A stretch of DNA of 22,449 nt from Streptomyces sp. NRRL F-5727 (GTDB lineage: Bacteria; Actinomycetota; Actinomycetes; Streptomycetales; Streptomycetaceae): assembly GCF_000719555.1 (NCBI RefSeq), contig NZ_JOGX01000091.1, positions 1 to 22,449 of the forward strand. Reading direction: 5' to 3'. How positions within the stretch are numbered: the first letter of the stretch is position 1; every line of letters begins with the position of its first letter. Below, one piece after another: positions 1 through 7,116 of the stretch. The translations under genes and the position numbers were made by a program. Below the pieces are notes generated by a model. That model saw only the letters and a list, made by a program, of their open reading frames with translations, had not been told where the DNA came from and ran no database searches.

Positions 1-144
1 GGCCAGCGGGGCGGGGGCGGGCCGGAAGGCGGCGGGGGCGGTCCCGGGGGCCGGGGCGGGGTCCGGGTGGGCCGCGCAGTGGCGGCCCGGGGTGCACGGC
101 GCCGTGGGCAGCCACGGTGAGGGGGGCGGGACCGCGCGGATCAC
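1..144 (-). CDS. Probable lysophospholipid acyltransferase (PlsC/OlsA-like), N-terminal part only
   Basis: Partial gene running off the left edge; 48 codons are visible. It starts with GTG at 142-144, which overlaps the TGA of the upstream olsB-like gene (141-143) in a GTGA, so the two are almost certainly translated together. The visible N-terminus contains WLPTAPCTP around residues 11-19 and then an Ala/Pro-rich stretch. From memory, a W-L-P-x-A-P-C-T-P start is usual in actinobacterial 1-acylglycerol-3-phosphate acyltransferase-like proteins that sit next to OlsB-like acyltransferases. The catalytic HX4D motif lies outside the window, so the family call is inference from the short N-terminus and the coupling. 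If right, it would place the second acyl chain on lyso-ornithine lipid at the membrane. It could instead be an unrelated coupled gene. Confidence 0.5.
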   Translation of the reverse strand, partial: MIRAVPPPSPWLPTAPCTPGRHCAAHPDPAPAPGTAPAAFRPAPAPLA

Positions 145-1034
145 GACGCCGGGACCAGCGAGAGGAAGTGGCGCAGGTAGCGGGGGTTGGTCCGGCGCAG
201 CGACAGCAGCACGTAGAGGTCGGCGACGCCGAAGTCGGGGTCGTGGGCGGGGGCGCCGCAGACCCAGGCGCCGAGCCGGATGTAGCCGCGGAGCAGGGCG
301 GGCAGCTCGGTGCGGCCCTCGGGGCGGCGGACGCCGTCGGCGTTCCACAGCCGGTGCGGGGCGACCCAGTACTCCTCGGGGGCGAGGTGCTTCGCCTTGA
401 CGGTGTCCCAGGTGGCGGCGGCCAGCCCGCCGCCGTCGGCGAGCGGGATCGAGCAGCAGCCGGCCAGCCACTCGTGGCCGGTGCGGGTCATGTAGCGGGC
501 GAGACCGGCCCAGATGAGGGCGATGACGGCGCCGTCGCGGTGGGCGGGGTGGACGCAGGAGCGGCCGACCTCGACGAGGTCGTGCCGGACGGGCGCGAGC
601 CGGGTGAGGTCGAACTCGGTCTCGGAGTAGAGGCGGCCGGCGACGGCGGCCCGCTCGGGCGGCAGGATCCGGTAGGTGCCGACGACCTCGCCGGTGGACT
701 CCTCGCGGACCAGGAGGTGGTCGCAGTAGGCGTCGAAGGCGTCGCTGTCGAGGCCCGGTTCGGGTCCGTCCAGGCGGGCGCCCATCTCGCCGGCGAAGAC
801 CAGGTGGCGCAGGCGCTGGGCGGCCCGGACGTCCTCCTGGTCGCGGGCGAGCCCCACGAGGTAGCGGGGGCCGGGCCGCGCTCCGCCGGCCGGGCCGGGC
901 CGCGCGGGGAGGGCGACGGGCTCGATGCCGGCCGGCACGGGGACGGCCGGTGCGGGGACGGCCGGTGCGGGGACGGAAGGTGCGGGGACGGAAGGTGCGG
1001 CGGAGTCGGCGAGCACGGGCGAGGGTGCGGACAT
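141..1034 (-). CDS. olsB: OlsB-like GNAT N-acyltransferase (ornithine-lipid type)
   Basis: A 297-residue protein of the Acetyltransf_5/OlsB family, which transfers a 3-hydroxyacyl chain from acyl carrier protein to the amino group of ornithine, the first step of ornithine lipid synthesis. The start at 1034 is chosen because GGAGGAG precedes it at good spacing; an upstream in-frame ATG has no such site. Residues 1-55 are a low-complexity Ala/Pro/Val tail with pentapeptide repeats. The fold begins near residue 57 (RYLVGLARDQEDV) and includes the characteristic LRHLVF near 75-80, VGTYRI at 118-123 and the conserved core EVGRSCVHPAHRDG at 155-168. The protein ends in a region that aligns with the usual family C-terminus. 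It lies 175 bases downstream of an unrelated binding-protein gene behind a terminator, so it probably has its own promoter. It is coupled to a probable OlsA-like gene. The substrate is inferred from family and context. Confidence 0.8.
   Translation of the reverse strand: MSAPSPVLADSAAPSVPAPSVPAPAVPAPAVPVPAGIEPVALPARPGPAGGARPGPRYLVGLARDQEDVRAAQRLRHLVFAGEMGARLDGPEPGLDSDAFDAYCDHLLVREESTGEVVGTYRILPPERAAVAGRLYSETEFDLTRLAPVRHDLVEVGRSCVHPAHRDGAVIALIWAGLARYMTRTGHEWLAGCCSIPLADGGGLAAATWDTVKAKHLAPEEYWVAPHRLWNADGVRRPEGRTELPALLRGYIRLGAWVCGAPAHDPDFGVADLYVLLSLRRTNPRYLRHFLSLVPAS
939..998. repeat. Four tandem 15-bp repeats inside the olsB-like gene
   Basis: Four adjacent 15-base units at 939-953, 954-968, 969-983 and 984-998. 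The first two read GGGGACGGCCGGTGC; the last two differ only at two adjacent bases (AA for CC). They encode repeated five-residue Ala-Pro-Ala/Ser-Val-Pro units in the N-terminal tail of the acyltransferase. In-frame repeats of this kind can expand or contract by slippage without breaking the gene. Confidence 0.9.
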
Positions 1035-1174
1035 GGCGGTCTCCTCCGGCGTACGGAAGGTGAAGGGTCGGCGCCGGTCCGCGAGCGGTGCGGGCCGGCA
1101 CCTCGTTTCTTCCGCCGTCGGCTGGATTCGACATGACCGGCCGGGGGATCGCGGGTGTGGGACGGCTGAATGCT

Positions 1175-1205
1175 CCGCGGCGCCCCCGCCCGAGGGGCGC
1201 CGCGG
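1175..1205 (-). terminator. Stem-loop terminator after the sugar-binding protein gene
   Basis: A perfect 12-bp stem (CCGCGGCGCCCC at 1175-1186 paired with 1194-1205) with a 7-base loop, starting 4 bases past the TAG of the binding-protein gene. There is no T run, as is common for terminators in this genus. It should separate that gene from the downstream olsB-like gene. Confidence 0.75.
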
Positions 1206-1209
1206 CGGT

Positions 1210-2460
1210 CTACTCGGCCAGGGTGTCGGTGATGGCCGTCGAGGCGGTGCGGGCCGCCTTCCTGGCGTCCTCACCCTCCAGGACGGCGGTCATGTAGGGC
1301 TTGATGGGGTTGTCGCCCTCGACGTCGGCCCACTGCGGGGAGTTGGGGGTGGCGCGGCCGTTGGCGGCGCCGGCGGCCATGGCGGCGGTGGCCTCCTGGC
1401 CGGAGACGACCGAGGCGAGGCCCTTCTTGTTGGGCACGTAGCCCATCGCCCGGGCGAGTTCCGTCTGCCACTTCTCGCCCGCCAGCGCCTTGACGACGTC
1501 GAGGGCGGCGGCGCGGTCGGGGGCGTTCTCCGGGATGATCAGGTCGGAGCCGCCGGTGAAGACCGCGCCGGGGGTGCCGGCCTTCTTGCCGGGGATGGGG
1601 AAGTAACCGAGCTTGCCCTCCAGGGCGGGGTTGGCCTTGAGGATGGCGGCGACGGCGCTGGGCACGGCGACGATCTGGGCGACGTCGCCGCGGGCGAAGA
1701 CCTCGGCCTGGGGCGGGTTCTGCTCGTCCGCGTCCTTCGGTCCGGAGCCGAGGGACTGGAGTTCCTTGTAGAACTCCATGCCGCGCAGGGCCGCGGGGCT
1801 GTCGAGGGTGCCGGTCCACACGCCGCCCTCGTCGACGGCGAGCTCCCCGCCCTCGTCCCAGATGAATCCGGCGAGGGTGTACCAGTCCTGGCCGGCCAGG
1901 TAGATGCCCTGGGAGCCCTGCCGGTTGAGCTTCTCGGTGACGTCGAGCCACTCCGCGCGCGTGGCGGGCGGCCCGTCCACGCCGGCCGCGGCGAAGAGGT
2001 CCTTGTTGTAGATCACGATGCGGTTGGCGGCGTACCAGGGGATGCCGTACTGCGAGCCGCCGACGCTGCCGGGCTCGGCGAGACCGGGCAGCCAGTCCTC
2101 GCCGCCGAGGTCGCGGACGGACTCCAGGGTGAGGTCGAAGAGCCGGTCGGTGTCGGCGTACTGGGCGACCTGGGTGTTGCCTACCTCGATGAGGTCCGGG
2201 CCGCCGCCGCCCTTGATGGCCTCGGTGACCTTCTTGCCGATGCCGGTCCAGTCCTGGATGGTGACGTTGAGCTCGACGTCGTCGTGCTCGTCCTCGTACG
2301 CCTCGGTGAAGCGGTTCAGGAAGTCGTCGCTGACGCTGTCCCGCATGAGCCAGATGTCGACCGTGCGGGTCTGGCCCCCGGCCCCGGGCAACAGCCCGCA
2401 GCCCGCGAGGGCGAGCGCGGTGGCGGCAGCCAGCGGACAGGCGAGCAAGCGGTTCTTCAC
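1210..2460 (-). CDS. DasA-like sugar-binding lipoprotein of an ABC transporter (orphan)
   Basis: A 416-residue family 1 extracellular solute-binding protein. The GTG at 2458-2460 is chosen because GAAGG lies 8 bases upstream. A lipoprotein signal follows: hydrophobic residues 5-19 and the lipobox LAGC with the acylated cysteine at residue 21. The mature part has the family hallmarks: TVDIWLMRDS, then PDLIEVGNTQVAQYA, the mid-protein GIPWYAANRIVIYNKDLF and IYLAGQDWYTLAGF, and a C-terminal NPIKPYMTAVLEG. From memory these resemble DasA and related chitobiose- or sugar-binding proteins of Streptomyces. It would capture sugar outside the membrane and hand it to a permease. No permease or ATPase gene adjoins it, so partners must be elsewhere; Streptomyces transporters of this class often share the MsiK ATPase. 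Its promoter has two DasR-type palindromes, which points to amino-sugar control. The exact ligand is not determined. Confidence 0.82.
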   Translation of the reverse strand: MKNRLLACPLAAATALALAGCGLLPGAGGQTRTVDIWLMRDSVSDDFLNRFTEAYEDEHDDVELNVTIQDWTGIGKKVTEAIKGGGGPDLIEVGNTQVAQYADTDRLFDLTLESVRDLGGEDWLPGLAEPGSVGGSQYGIPWYAANRIVIYNKDLFAAAGVDGPPATRAEWLDVTEKLNRQGSQGIYLAGQDWYTLAGFIWDEGGELAVDEGGVWTGTLDSPAALRGMEFYKELQSLGSGPKDADEQNPPQAEVFARGDVAQIVAVPSAVAAILKANPALEGKLGYFPIPGKKAGTPGAVFTGGSDLIIPENAPDRAAALDVVKALAGEKWQTELARAMGYVPNKKGLASVVSGQEATAAMAAGAANGRATPNSPQWADVEGDNPIKPYMTAVLEGEDARKAARTASTAITDTLAE

Positions 2461-2557
2461 GGAGGTCACCTTCGGTTCAGCACACGGCGGTGCGGCATGG
2501 GGCTGACCCGACGTGTGGGGGGACCGAACGGGGTGTTCGCGCGGGTATGTGGCCTGG

Positions 2558-2586
2558 ATTCTGGTCTGGACCAACCGAGTGGTCAA
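2558..2586 (-). promoter_or_regulatory. Predicted promoter of the sugar-binding protein gene
   Basis: Read on the minus strand, TTGACC (2581-2586) and CAGAAT (2558-2563) are separated by 17 bases, a good HrdB-type promoter. It would start transcription near 2551, leaving a leader of about 90 bases before the GTG. Both elements are overlapped by the DasR-like palindromes. Confidence 0.6.
2562..2573. promoter_or_regulatory. DasR-like operator (dre), site 1
   Basis: TGGTCTGGACCA differs at one central base from the core of the published DasR response element, TGGTCTAGACCA. It lies between the -35 and -10 boxes of the binding-protein promoter, where a bound GntR-family repressor would block RNA polymerase. 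DasR releases its DNA in response to glucosamine-6-phosphate and controls N-acetylglucosamine and chitobiose uptake. Confidence 0.7.
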
Positions 2587-2598
2587 GTCCTGGACCAC
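2579..2598. promoter_or_regulatory. Second DasR-half-site palindrome, site 2
   Basis: GTGGTC (2579-2584) and GACCAC (2593-2598) form a perfect 6-bp inverted repeat around an 8-base centre, and the left arm covers the -35 box. The half-sites match DasR arms, but the centre is 6 bases longer than in a standard dre. It may be an auxiliary or variant site, or a pair of degenerate overlapping sites. Confidence 0.5.
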
Positions 2599-2747
2599 CC
2601 CGCTCCCGGAGCGGGCGGGGCGAGCGGCGCGGTTACCCAGGGGTACGGGCGAAGGGGTCGGGACCGTCCGCGTCGTGTCGCGCGGGGCCGCGCCCTGGGG
2701 CACGGTGGAGGGAACCCACCGAGGGCACCGAGAGGAGTCCGGCTCCC

Positions 2748-2963
2748 ATGTCGAACCACACCTACCGCGTCACCGAGATCGTCGGCACGTCCACCGAGGG
2801 CGTCGACCAGGCCATCCGCAACGGCATCGAACGCGCCTCGCAGACGCTCCGCGGCCTCGACTGGTTCGAGGTCACCCAGGTGCGCGGGCATCTGGTCGAC
2901 GGGCGGATCGAGCACTACCAGGTCGGCCTGAAGGTCGGCTTCCGGCTGGACGACGGCGCCTGA
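2748..2963 (+). CDS. Dodecin (small flavin-binding dodecamer protein)
   Basis: A 71-residue protein whose whole length matches dodecin: SNHTYRVTEIVGTSTEGVDQ at 2-21, then IRNGIERASQTLRGLDWFEV, which carries the conserved Trp (residue 39) that stacks on the flavin, and a last strand with GRIEHYQVGLKVGFRLDD. Dodecins form hollow 12-mers that bind riboflavin, FMN or FAD (or coenzyme A in some species) and are thought to store or buffer free flavin in the cytoplasm. The ATG at 2748 is preceded by AGAGGAG about 10 bases away. It is transcribed divergently from the sugar-binding protein gene and stands alone. Its last 18 bases resemble the unit of the 19-bp tandem repeat that follows. The family call is secure; the physiological role is known only in general. 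Confidence 0.93.
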   Translation: MSNHTYRVTEIVGTSTEGVDQAIRNGIERASQTLRGLDWFEVTQVRGHLVDGRIEHYQVGLKVGFRLDDGA

Positions 2964-3078
2964 CCCCGTACGACAGCATGTGAACCGTACGACGCCGCCT
3001 CACCCGTACGACGGCAGCTGACCCGTACGACGGCACCTGACCCGTACGACGCCGCCTCACCGGCACGACGGCGCCTCA
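2964..3078. repeat. 19-bp tandem repeat, six units, after dodecin
   Basis: Six head-to-tail units at 2964-2983 (20 bases), 2984-3002, 3003-3021, 3022-3040, 3041-3059 and 3060-3078. The consensus is CCCGTACGACGGCACCTGA, with the end alternating between TGA and TCA. There are no unique spacers, so it is not a CRISPR array. The last codons of dodecin (2946-2963, ending GACGACGGCGCCTGA) look like a diverged first unit, suggesting the array grew out of the gene's 3' end. It lies within the probable dodecin transcript, before the terminator. Confidence 0.9.
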
Positions 3079-3091
3079 CCCTGTCGTACGC

Positions 3092-3115
3092 CCGCCGGCA
3101 CGCGCGTGCCGGCGG
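3092..3115. terminator. Bidirectional terminator between dodecin and the HAD gene
   Basis: A perfect 24-base palindrome with two 12-base arms (CCGCCGGCACGC and its complement). It sits against the stop codon of the HAD gene (3116-3118) and after the repeat behind dodecin, so it can end transcripts from both convergent genes. It has no T run. Confidence 0.7.
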
Positions 3116-3604
3116 TCAGGTCCTGCCCTCGCGCTCCTGGGCCTCCCTCAGAGCCTCGGAGGGGGTCGCCCAGCGGGCGCGGACGACCGGGAAGCCCGCC
3201 TCCTCGGCGGCGTCGCAGACCTGCTCGTCGTCGTCGACCAGCATCCGGACCTCCCGGCCGGAGCCGAGCCGCCGCAGGATCTCCACCTTGGTGACCCGCG
3301 CGGGCCGGAAGTCGCGGTGCCGCCGCATGTGGAGCGACCCCTCGGGGAGCCCCTGCTCGGCCAGCCAGTCCAGGGTGTCGCGCCGGAAGCGCTCCGGACG
3401 GCCCGTCAGGTACACCACCTCGCACTCCTCGGCCGCGGACCGGCACAGCGCGAGGCCCTCCGCCAGCGGCGGGTCGTCGGGCGCCGCGGCGAAGAAGCCG
3501 TCCCAGTCCTTGGGTCTGCGCTCCAGGAAGTGCTGCCGGTGGGCGGTCGCGGCGAGCGTGTTGTCGAGGTCGAAGACGGCCAGCGGCCGGATGTCACCTG
3601 TCAC
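3116..3604 (-). CDS. HAD-superfamily phosphatase, polynucleotide-kinase-3'-phosphatase-like
   Basis: A 162-residue HAD hydrolase. Motif I is FDLDNT at residues 11-16, with the nucleophile D12 and acid/base D14. Motif II is the Thr of YLTGRP (T67), motif III is probably K106, and motif IV is the acidic triplet DDD at 124-126. The compact layout with a DWDGFF segment (residues 33-38) resembles the phosphatase domain of T4 Pnkp-like proteins and small nucleotide phosphatases. It would be cytoplasmic and Mg-dependent; the substrate cannot be read from sequence. The GTG start at 3602-3604 is 9 bases after the livG stop, so it is probably the last gene of the liv operon, without obvious functional linkage. 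The ribosome site is weak (AGGCTGG), fitting coupled translation. Confidence 0.8.
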   Translation of the reverse strand: MTGDIRPLAVFDLDNTLAATAHRQHFLERRPKDWDGFFAAAPDDPPLAEGLALCRSAAEECEVVYLTGRPERFRRDTLDWLAEQGLPEGSLHMRRHRDFRPARVTKVEILRRLGSGREVRMLVDDDEQVCDAAEEAGFPVVRARWATPSEALREAQEREGRT

Positions 3605-3613
3605 ACGGCCAGC

Positions 3614-4390
3614 CTAGGAGCCGCCACCGACACCCGCCGAAGAGGCGGGACCGGAGTCGGTGCCGGTCCCGAGATACGCGTCCCGCACCGCGGGGTCCGC
3701 ACCGACCTCGGCTGGCGTCCCCTCGGCGAGCACCCGGCCGAGGTGGAGCACCACGACCCGGGAGCAGAGCTCCCTCACGAAGGCCACGTCGTGCTCGACG
3801 AGCAGCACCGCGCAGCCCTCCTCCCCGGCCGTCCGGCGCAGGACGGAGGCGAGCCGGTGGCGCTCCTCCGCGGTCGTCCCGGAGGCGGGCTCGTCGAGGA
3901 GCAGCACCCGGGGCGGATCGGCGAGCGCGCGGGCCAGTTCGACCATGCGGGCCTGTCCGACGGGCAGCGCGCCCGCGTACGAGCCGGCCAGCGCGTCGAG
4001 TCCGCACGCGTGCAGGACGCCGGCCGCCCGCTCCCGGTGGCTCCGTGCCATGGGCCGTACCCCGCCGCGCCAGTCCCGGGCCACGACCAGGTTGTCCGTC
4101 ACGGTCAACTGGCCGAAGAGCTGCTGGCGTTGGAAGGTGCGGCGGATACCGTGCCGGGCCCGCCAGACCGGCGGCCGGCGGGTGATGTCCGTCCCGTCGT
4201 ACGCGATCGTGCCCGCGTCCGGGCGCCGCATCCCGGACAGCACGTCGAACAGCGTCGTCTTGCCCGCGCCGTTCGGTCCGATGAGACCGCAGATCTCTCC
4301 GGGGCGGACGGCGACGGTGACGCCGCGCAGGGCGTGGACGCCGCCGAAGCGGACGTCGATCCCGTCGGCCCGGAGCAGAGGGTGGCTCAT
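3614..4390 (-). CDS. livG: LivG-like ATPase of a branched-chain amino-acid type ABC transporter
   Basis: A 258-residue cytoplasmic ATPase. Walker A is GPNGAGKT at 38-45, the Q-loop is around TFQRQQLF at 85-92, Walker B is VLLLDEPASG at 162-171 and the switch histidine is H200 in LVEHD. The signature motif reads LPVGQ (142-146) in place of LSGGQ, a degenerate form that may lower activity and suits an asymmetric ATPase pair. Its partner is the LivF domain of the upstream fusion protein. The ATG at 4388-4390 overlaps the TGA of that gene in ATGA, so the two are translationally coupled and made in matched amounts. The C-terminus ends in a short Gly/Ser tail. LivG and LivF together power uptake through the LivH/LivM channel. 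The true substrate of this set may be another small compound, such as an amide or urea, because the family is broad. Confidence 0.85.
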   Translation of the reverse strand: MSHPLLRADGIDVRFGGVHALRGVTVAVRPGEICGLIGPNGAGKTTLFDVLSGMRRPDAGTIAYDGTDITRRPPVWRARHGIRRTFQRQQLFGQLTVTDNLVVARDWRGGVRPMARSHRERAAGVLHACGLDALAGSYAGALPVGQARMVELARALADPPRVLLLDEPASGTTAEERHRLASVLRRTAGEEGCAVLLVEHDVAFVRELCSRVVVLHLGRVLAEGTPAEVGADPAVRDAYLGTGTDSGPASSAGVGGGS

Positions 4391-7104
4391 CGGCGGACTC
4401 CCGTTCCCAGGTACGCCTCGGCGAGCCGGTCCCGGTCGACCTCGGACCGGGGCCCGGACCAGGCGATCTCGCCCTGTGCGAGGTACGCGACGGTGTCGGC
4501 GATGCCGAGCACCTCGGCCGCCTTCTCCTCGACGAGGACCAACGCGGTGCCGTGGCACCGGAGTTCGGCGACGAGGCGGAAGACCTCGTCCACGACGCGC
4601 GGCGCCAGCCCGAGGGACGGCTCGTCGGCGACGAGGACGGCCGGCGGGCGCTGGAGCAGCGGGGCGAGGGCGAGGAGCTGCTGCTCGCCGCCCGAGAGGG
4701 ACCCGGCGAGGACGGTACGGCGGGCGGCGAGCGCGGGGAAGCGGGCGTACACCGCGTCGCGGTCCCCGGCGTCCGTGAGGTGCAGGGCCAGGTTCTCCTC
4801 GATGGAGAGCCCGGCGAAGATCCCCCGTCCCTCGGGGGCCAGCCGCACCCCGCGACGGGCCCGGGCGACCGGCCCGTCACGGGTCGCGTCCTCACCCCCG
4901 ACCCGTACGAGACCTCCGGTCGGCCGGAGGAGCCCGGCCGCCACCCGGCAGAGGGTGGACTTCCCGGCCCCGTTGGGTCCGAGCAGCACCAGCACCTCGC
5001 CCGCGCGCACCGCGAGGTCCACGCCGTGCAGCACGGGCGCGCCGCCGTATCCGGCGTGGACGCCCCGCAGTTCGAGCGCGCTCGGCTCGGCCGGGCGGGG
5101 TCGCGGGTCTCCGCCCGCCGGACGGGGGTACGGGTCCCCCTCCGTCGCCGGCCGCGGCAGCGAGGTGGCCGCGGCGGCCCTCGGCGGTCCCGCCGCCGCG
5201 GTGCGCCGGGCCGCCCGGCGCGCCGGCAGCGCGGCGCAGTACCCGTCCGGGTCGTTCGCGAGCGCCAGGCCCGCGAGCCCGAAGAGGACGACGGGCAGAT
5301 GCGCGGACTCCGTCACGTACTGGCTCATCAGGTGCGGGACCACGGCGAAGACCAGCCCGGCGACGACCGCGAACTGCGGCCTGCGCACCCCCGCCGCGAC
5401 CACGACCGCCAGCCAGACCAGGCCCGTCATCGCGGTGAAGTCGGTCGCCGTGACACGGGTGTTGTACGAGGCGTAGAGCACCCCTCCGAAGCCGGCGAGG
5501 CCCGCCGACACGGTGAACAGCAGCAGCTTGGTGCGGACCACGGACACGCCCGAGGCGGCGGCGGCCTCGGGGGCGGAGCGGACCGCGAGCATGGCCCGGC
5601 CCCAGCGGGAGCCGCGCAGCCAGGTCAGCAGGGCGACGAGCACCGCGCTGAGCAGGACCAGCGCGAGTCCCATGGCCCGGTCGTCGGCCAGGTCGACCGG
5701 GCCCGCCGCGGGGCGGGGCAGCTCCCACCCGGTGTCGCCGTTGCGCAGCCATCCGATCTGGAACAGCACCTGGTCGGCGAGGAAGGCGAGCGCCAGGGTG
5801 GCGAGGGCCAGCGACCGGCCGCCGAGCCGCAGCGCGGGCAGCGCGACCACCGCGCCGAGCAGGGCCGCCGCGGCCGTGCCGACCGCCGTCGCGGCGGCGA
5901 AGGGCCAGCCGTGGCTCATCAGCAGTCCGGCGACCAGGGCGGCGCCGGTCACGAAGGTGGCCTGGGCCAGCGAGACCATCGCGCCGAGTCCGGTGACCAC
6001 CGTGAACGACATGAACACGAGCCCGATGGCCAGTCCCTGGGCCAGGATCCCGCTCCAGAAGGGGGTGGTCACGGTGTAGAAGGCCGTGCCGAGCAGCACG
6101 GCGGCGGCCGCCCACGCGCCCCAGCGGCGGCCCGGGCCCTTGCCGGCGAGGTAGTCGACCGGCGGCGGGTCGGCGGCCGCCGTGCCCGCCGCGCGGCGCC
6201 GCCGGGTCAGGACGACGAGGCCGGCGAAGAGGATGAGGAACGGCACGGCCGTGCGAAAGCCGGTGACGCCGTCGGCGAAGGAGGCGTACCCCGCCACGAG
6301 GTTCTGGAGCACGCCGAGGCCGAGGCCGCCCGCGAAGGCGAGCGGCACGGAGACGAAGCGGCCGAGGACGGCGGCGGTGGCGGAGACGAAGAGGAAGAGC
6401 GTGTAGTCGTGCGCGGAGAGCCCGAGGAGCGGGGTGGCGAGGACTCCGGCGAGGCCGGCGAGGCCGGACGACAGCATCCACGCGACCGAGGACAGCCGGT
6501 CCGCGCTGATGCCGCGCAGCTCGGTCAGCGTGCGGTCGTCGACGGCGGCCCGCAGCCGCAGGCCGAGCCGGGTGTGCCGCATCAGGAGCCACAGGGCGAC
6601 CGCCGCGAGGGCGGTGGCGATCCAGGTGATCAGCTGGTCGGAGTCGATGCCGACGCCGTCGAGCGGCTGCCAGGAGACGGCGGGGCTGGGGCCGACGCCG
6701 GGCAGGCCGAACTGGTTCTCGGCGGGCTGGACGGGGGCGCCCGCACGCTCCAGGAGTTCGACCGTCCACAGTCCGGCGGCGGGCAGCGCGACGAGGAGAC
6801 CGATGGTGGCGACGATCTGCGCGGTCTCGCCGACCCTGGCGAGCCTCCGGAACATCAGCCGGTCCAGGGCCCAGCCGAGGCCGGGCGCCGCCACGCACAC
6901 GAGGAGCAGCGCCGTGGGGACGGCCGGCCAGCCGAAGCCGGAGTGGAGCTCGTAGAAGGCGAGCGCGCAGAGGTAGGCGGTGGCACCGTGCGCGAAGTTG
7001 AAGAGCCCGGAGGCGGCGGAGGAGAGGACGAGACCGGTCGCGAGCAGCGCGTACAGCGCGCCCGAGACCAACCCGCTCAGGACGAAGCCCAGCAGGTCAC
7101 CCAC
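4387..7104 (-). CDS. LivH-LivM-LivF fusion: two permease domains and one ATPase in one chain
   Basis: A single 905-residue frame joins three normally separate Liv subunits. Residues 1-300 are a LivH-type permease, with the hallmark SGLFNFAHGATAYLCAL near 32-48 and several membrane helices. Residues about 315-618 are a LivM-type permease with GAMVSLAQATFVTGAAL near 374-390 and LAVRSAPEAAAASGVSV at 506-522. Residues 619-675 are an Ala/Arg/Pro-rich linker. Residues 677-905 are a LivF-type ATPase with Walker A GPNGAGKST (709-717), signature LSGGEQQ (803-809) and Walker B VLVADEPS (823-830). The switch position reads LVEEK (857-861) rather than LVEHD; LivF proteins commonly lack the His here. The GTG start at 7102-7104 is 12 bases after the binding-protein stop. 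With LivG and the binding protein it would form a complete importer from three polypeptides. No frame break is visible, so the fusion looks real. Confidence 0.88.
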   Translation of the reverse strand: MGDLLGFVLSGLVSGALYALLATGLVLSSAASGLFNFAHGATAYLCALAFYELHSGFGWPAVPTALLLVCVAAPGLGWALDRLMFRRLARVGETAQIVATIGLLVALPAAGLWTVELLERAGAPVQPAENQFGLPGVGPSPAVSWQPLDGVGIDSDQLITWIATALAAVALWLLMRHTRLGLRLRAAVDDRTLTELRGISADRLSSVAWMLSSGLAGLAGVLATPLLGLSAHDYTLFLFVSATAAVLGRFVSVPLAFAGGLGLGVLQNLVAGYASFADGVTGFRTAVPFLILFAGLVVLTRRRRAAGTAAADPPPVDYLAGKGPGRRWGAWAAAAVLLGTAFYTVTTPFWSGILAQGLAIGLVFMSFTVVTGLGAMVSLAQATFVTGAALVAGLLMSHGWPFAAATAVGTAAAALLGAVVALPALRLGGRSLALATLALAFLADQVLFQIGWLRNGDTGWELPRPAAGPVDLADDRAMGLALVLLSAVLVALLTWLRGSRWGRAMLAVRSAPEAAAASGVSVVRTKLLLFTVSAGLAGFGGVLYASYNTRVTATDFTAMTGLVWLAVVVAAGVRRPQFAVVAGLVFAVVPHLMSQYVTESAHLPVVLFGLAGLALANDPDGYCAALPARRAARRTAAAGPPRAAAATSLPRPATEGDPYPRPAGGDPRPRPAEPSALELRGVHAGYGGAPVLHGVDLAVRAGEVLVLLGPNGAGKSTLCRVAAGLLRPTGGLVRVGGEDATRDGPVARARRGVRLAPEGRGIFAGLSIEENLALHLTDAGDRDAVYARFPALAARRTVLAGSLSGGEQQLLALAPLLQRPPAVLVADEPSLGLAPRVVDEVFRLVAELRCHGTALVLVEEKAAEVLGIADTVAYLAQGEIAWSGPRSEVDRDRLAEAYLGTGVRR

Positions 7105-7116
7105 GGGTCGCGCCCC

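Noticed and set aside
2641..2646. GGGTAC as a SigB-type -10 box for dodecin
   Set aside because: No matching -35 element at 14-16 bases upstream; a stress sigma promoter cannot be supported.
2964..3078. CRISPR array
   Set aside because: Units are contiguous 19-mers with no unique spacers and no cas genes.
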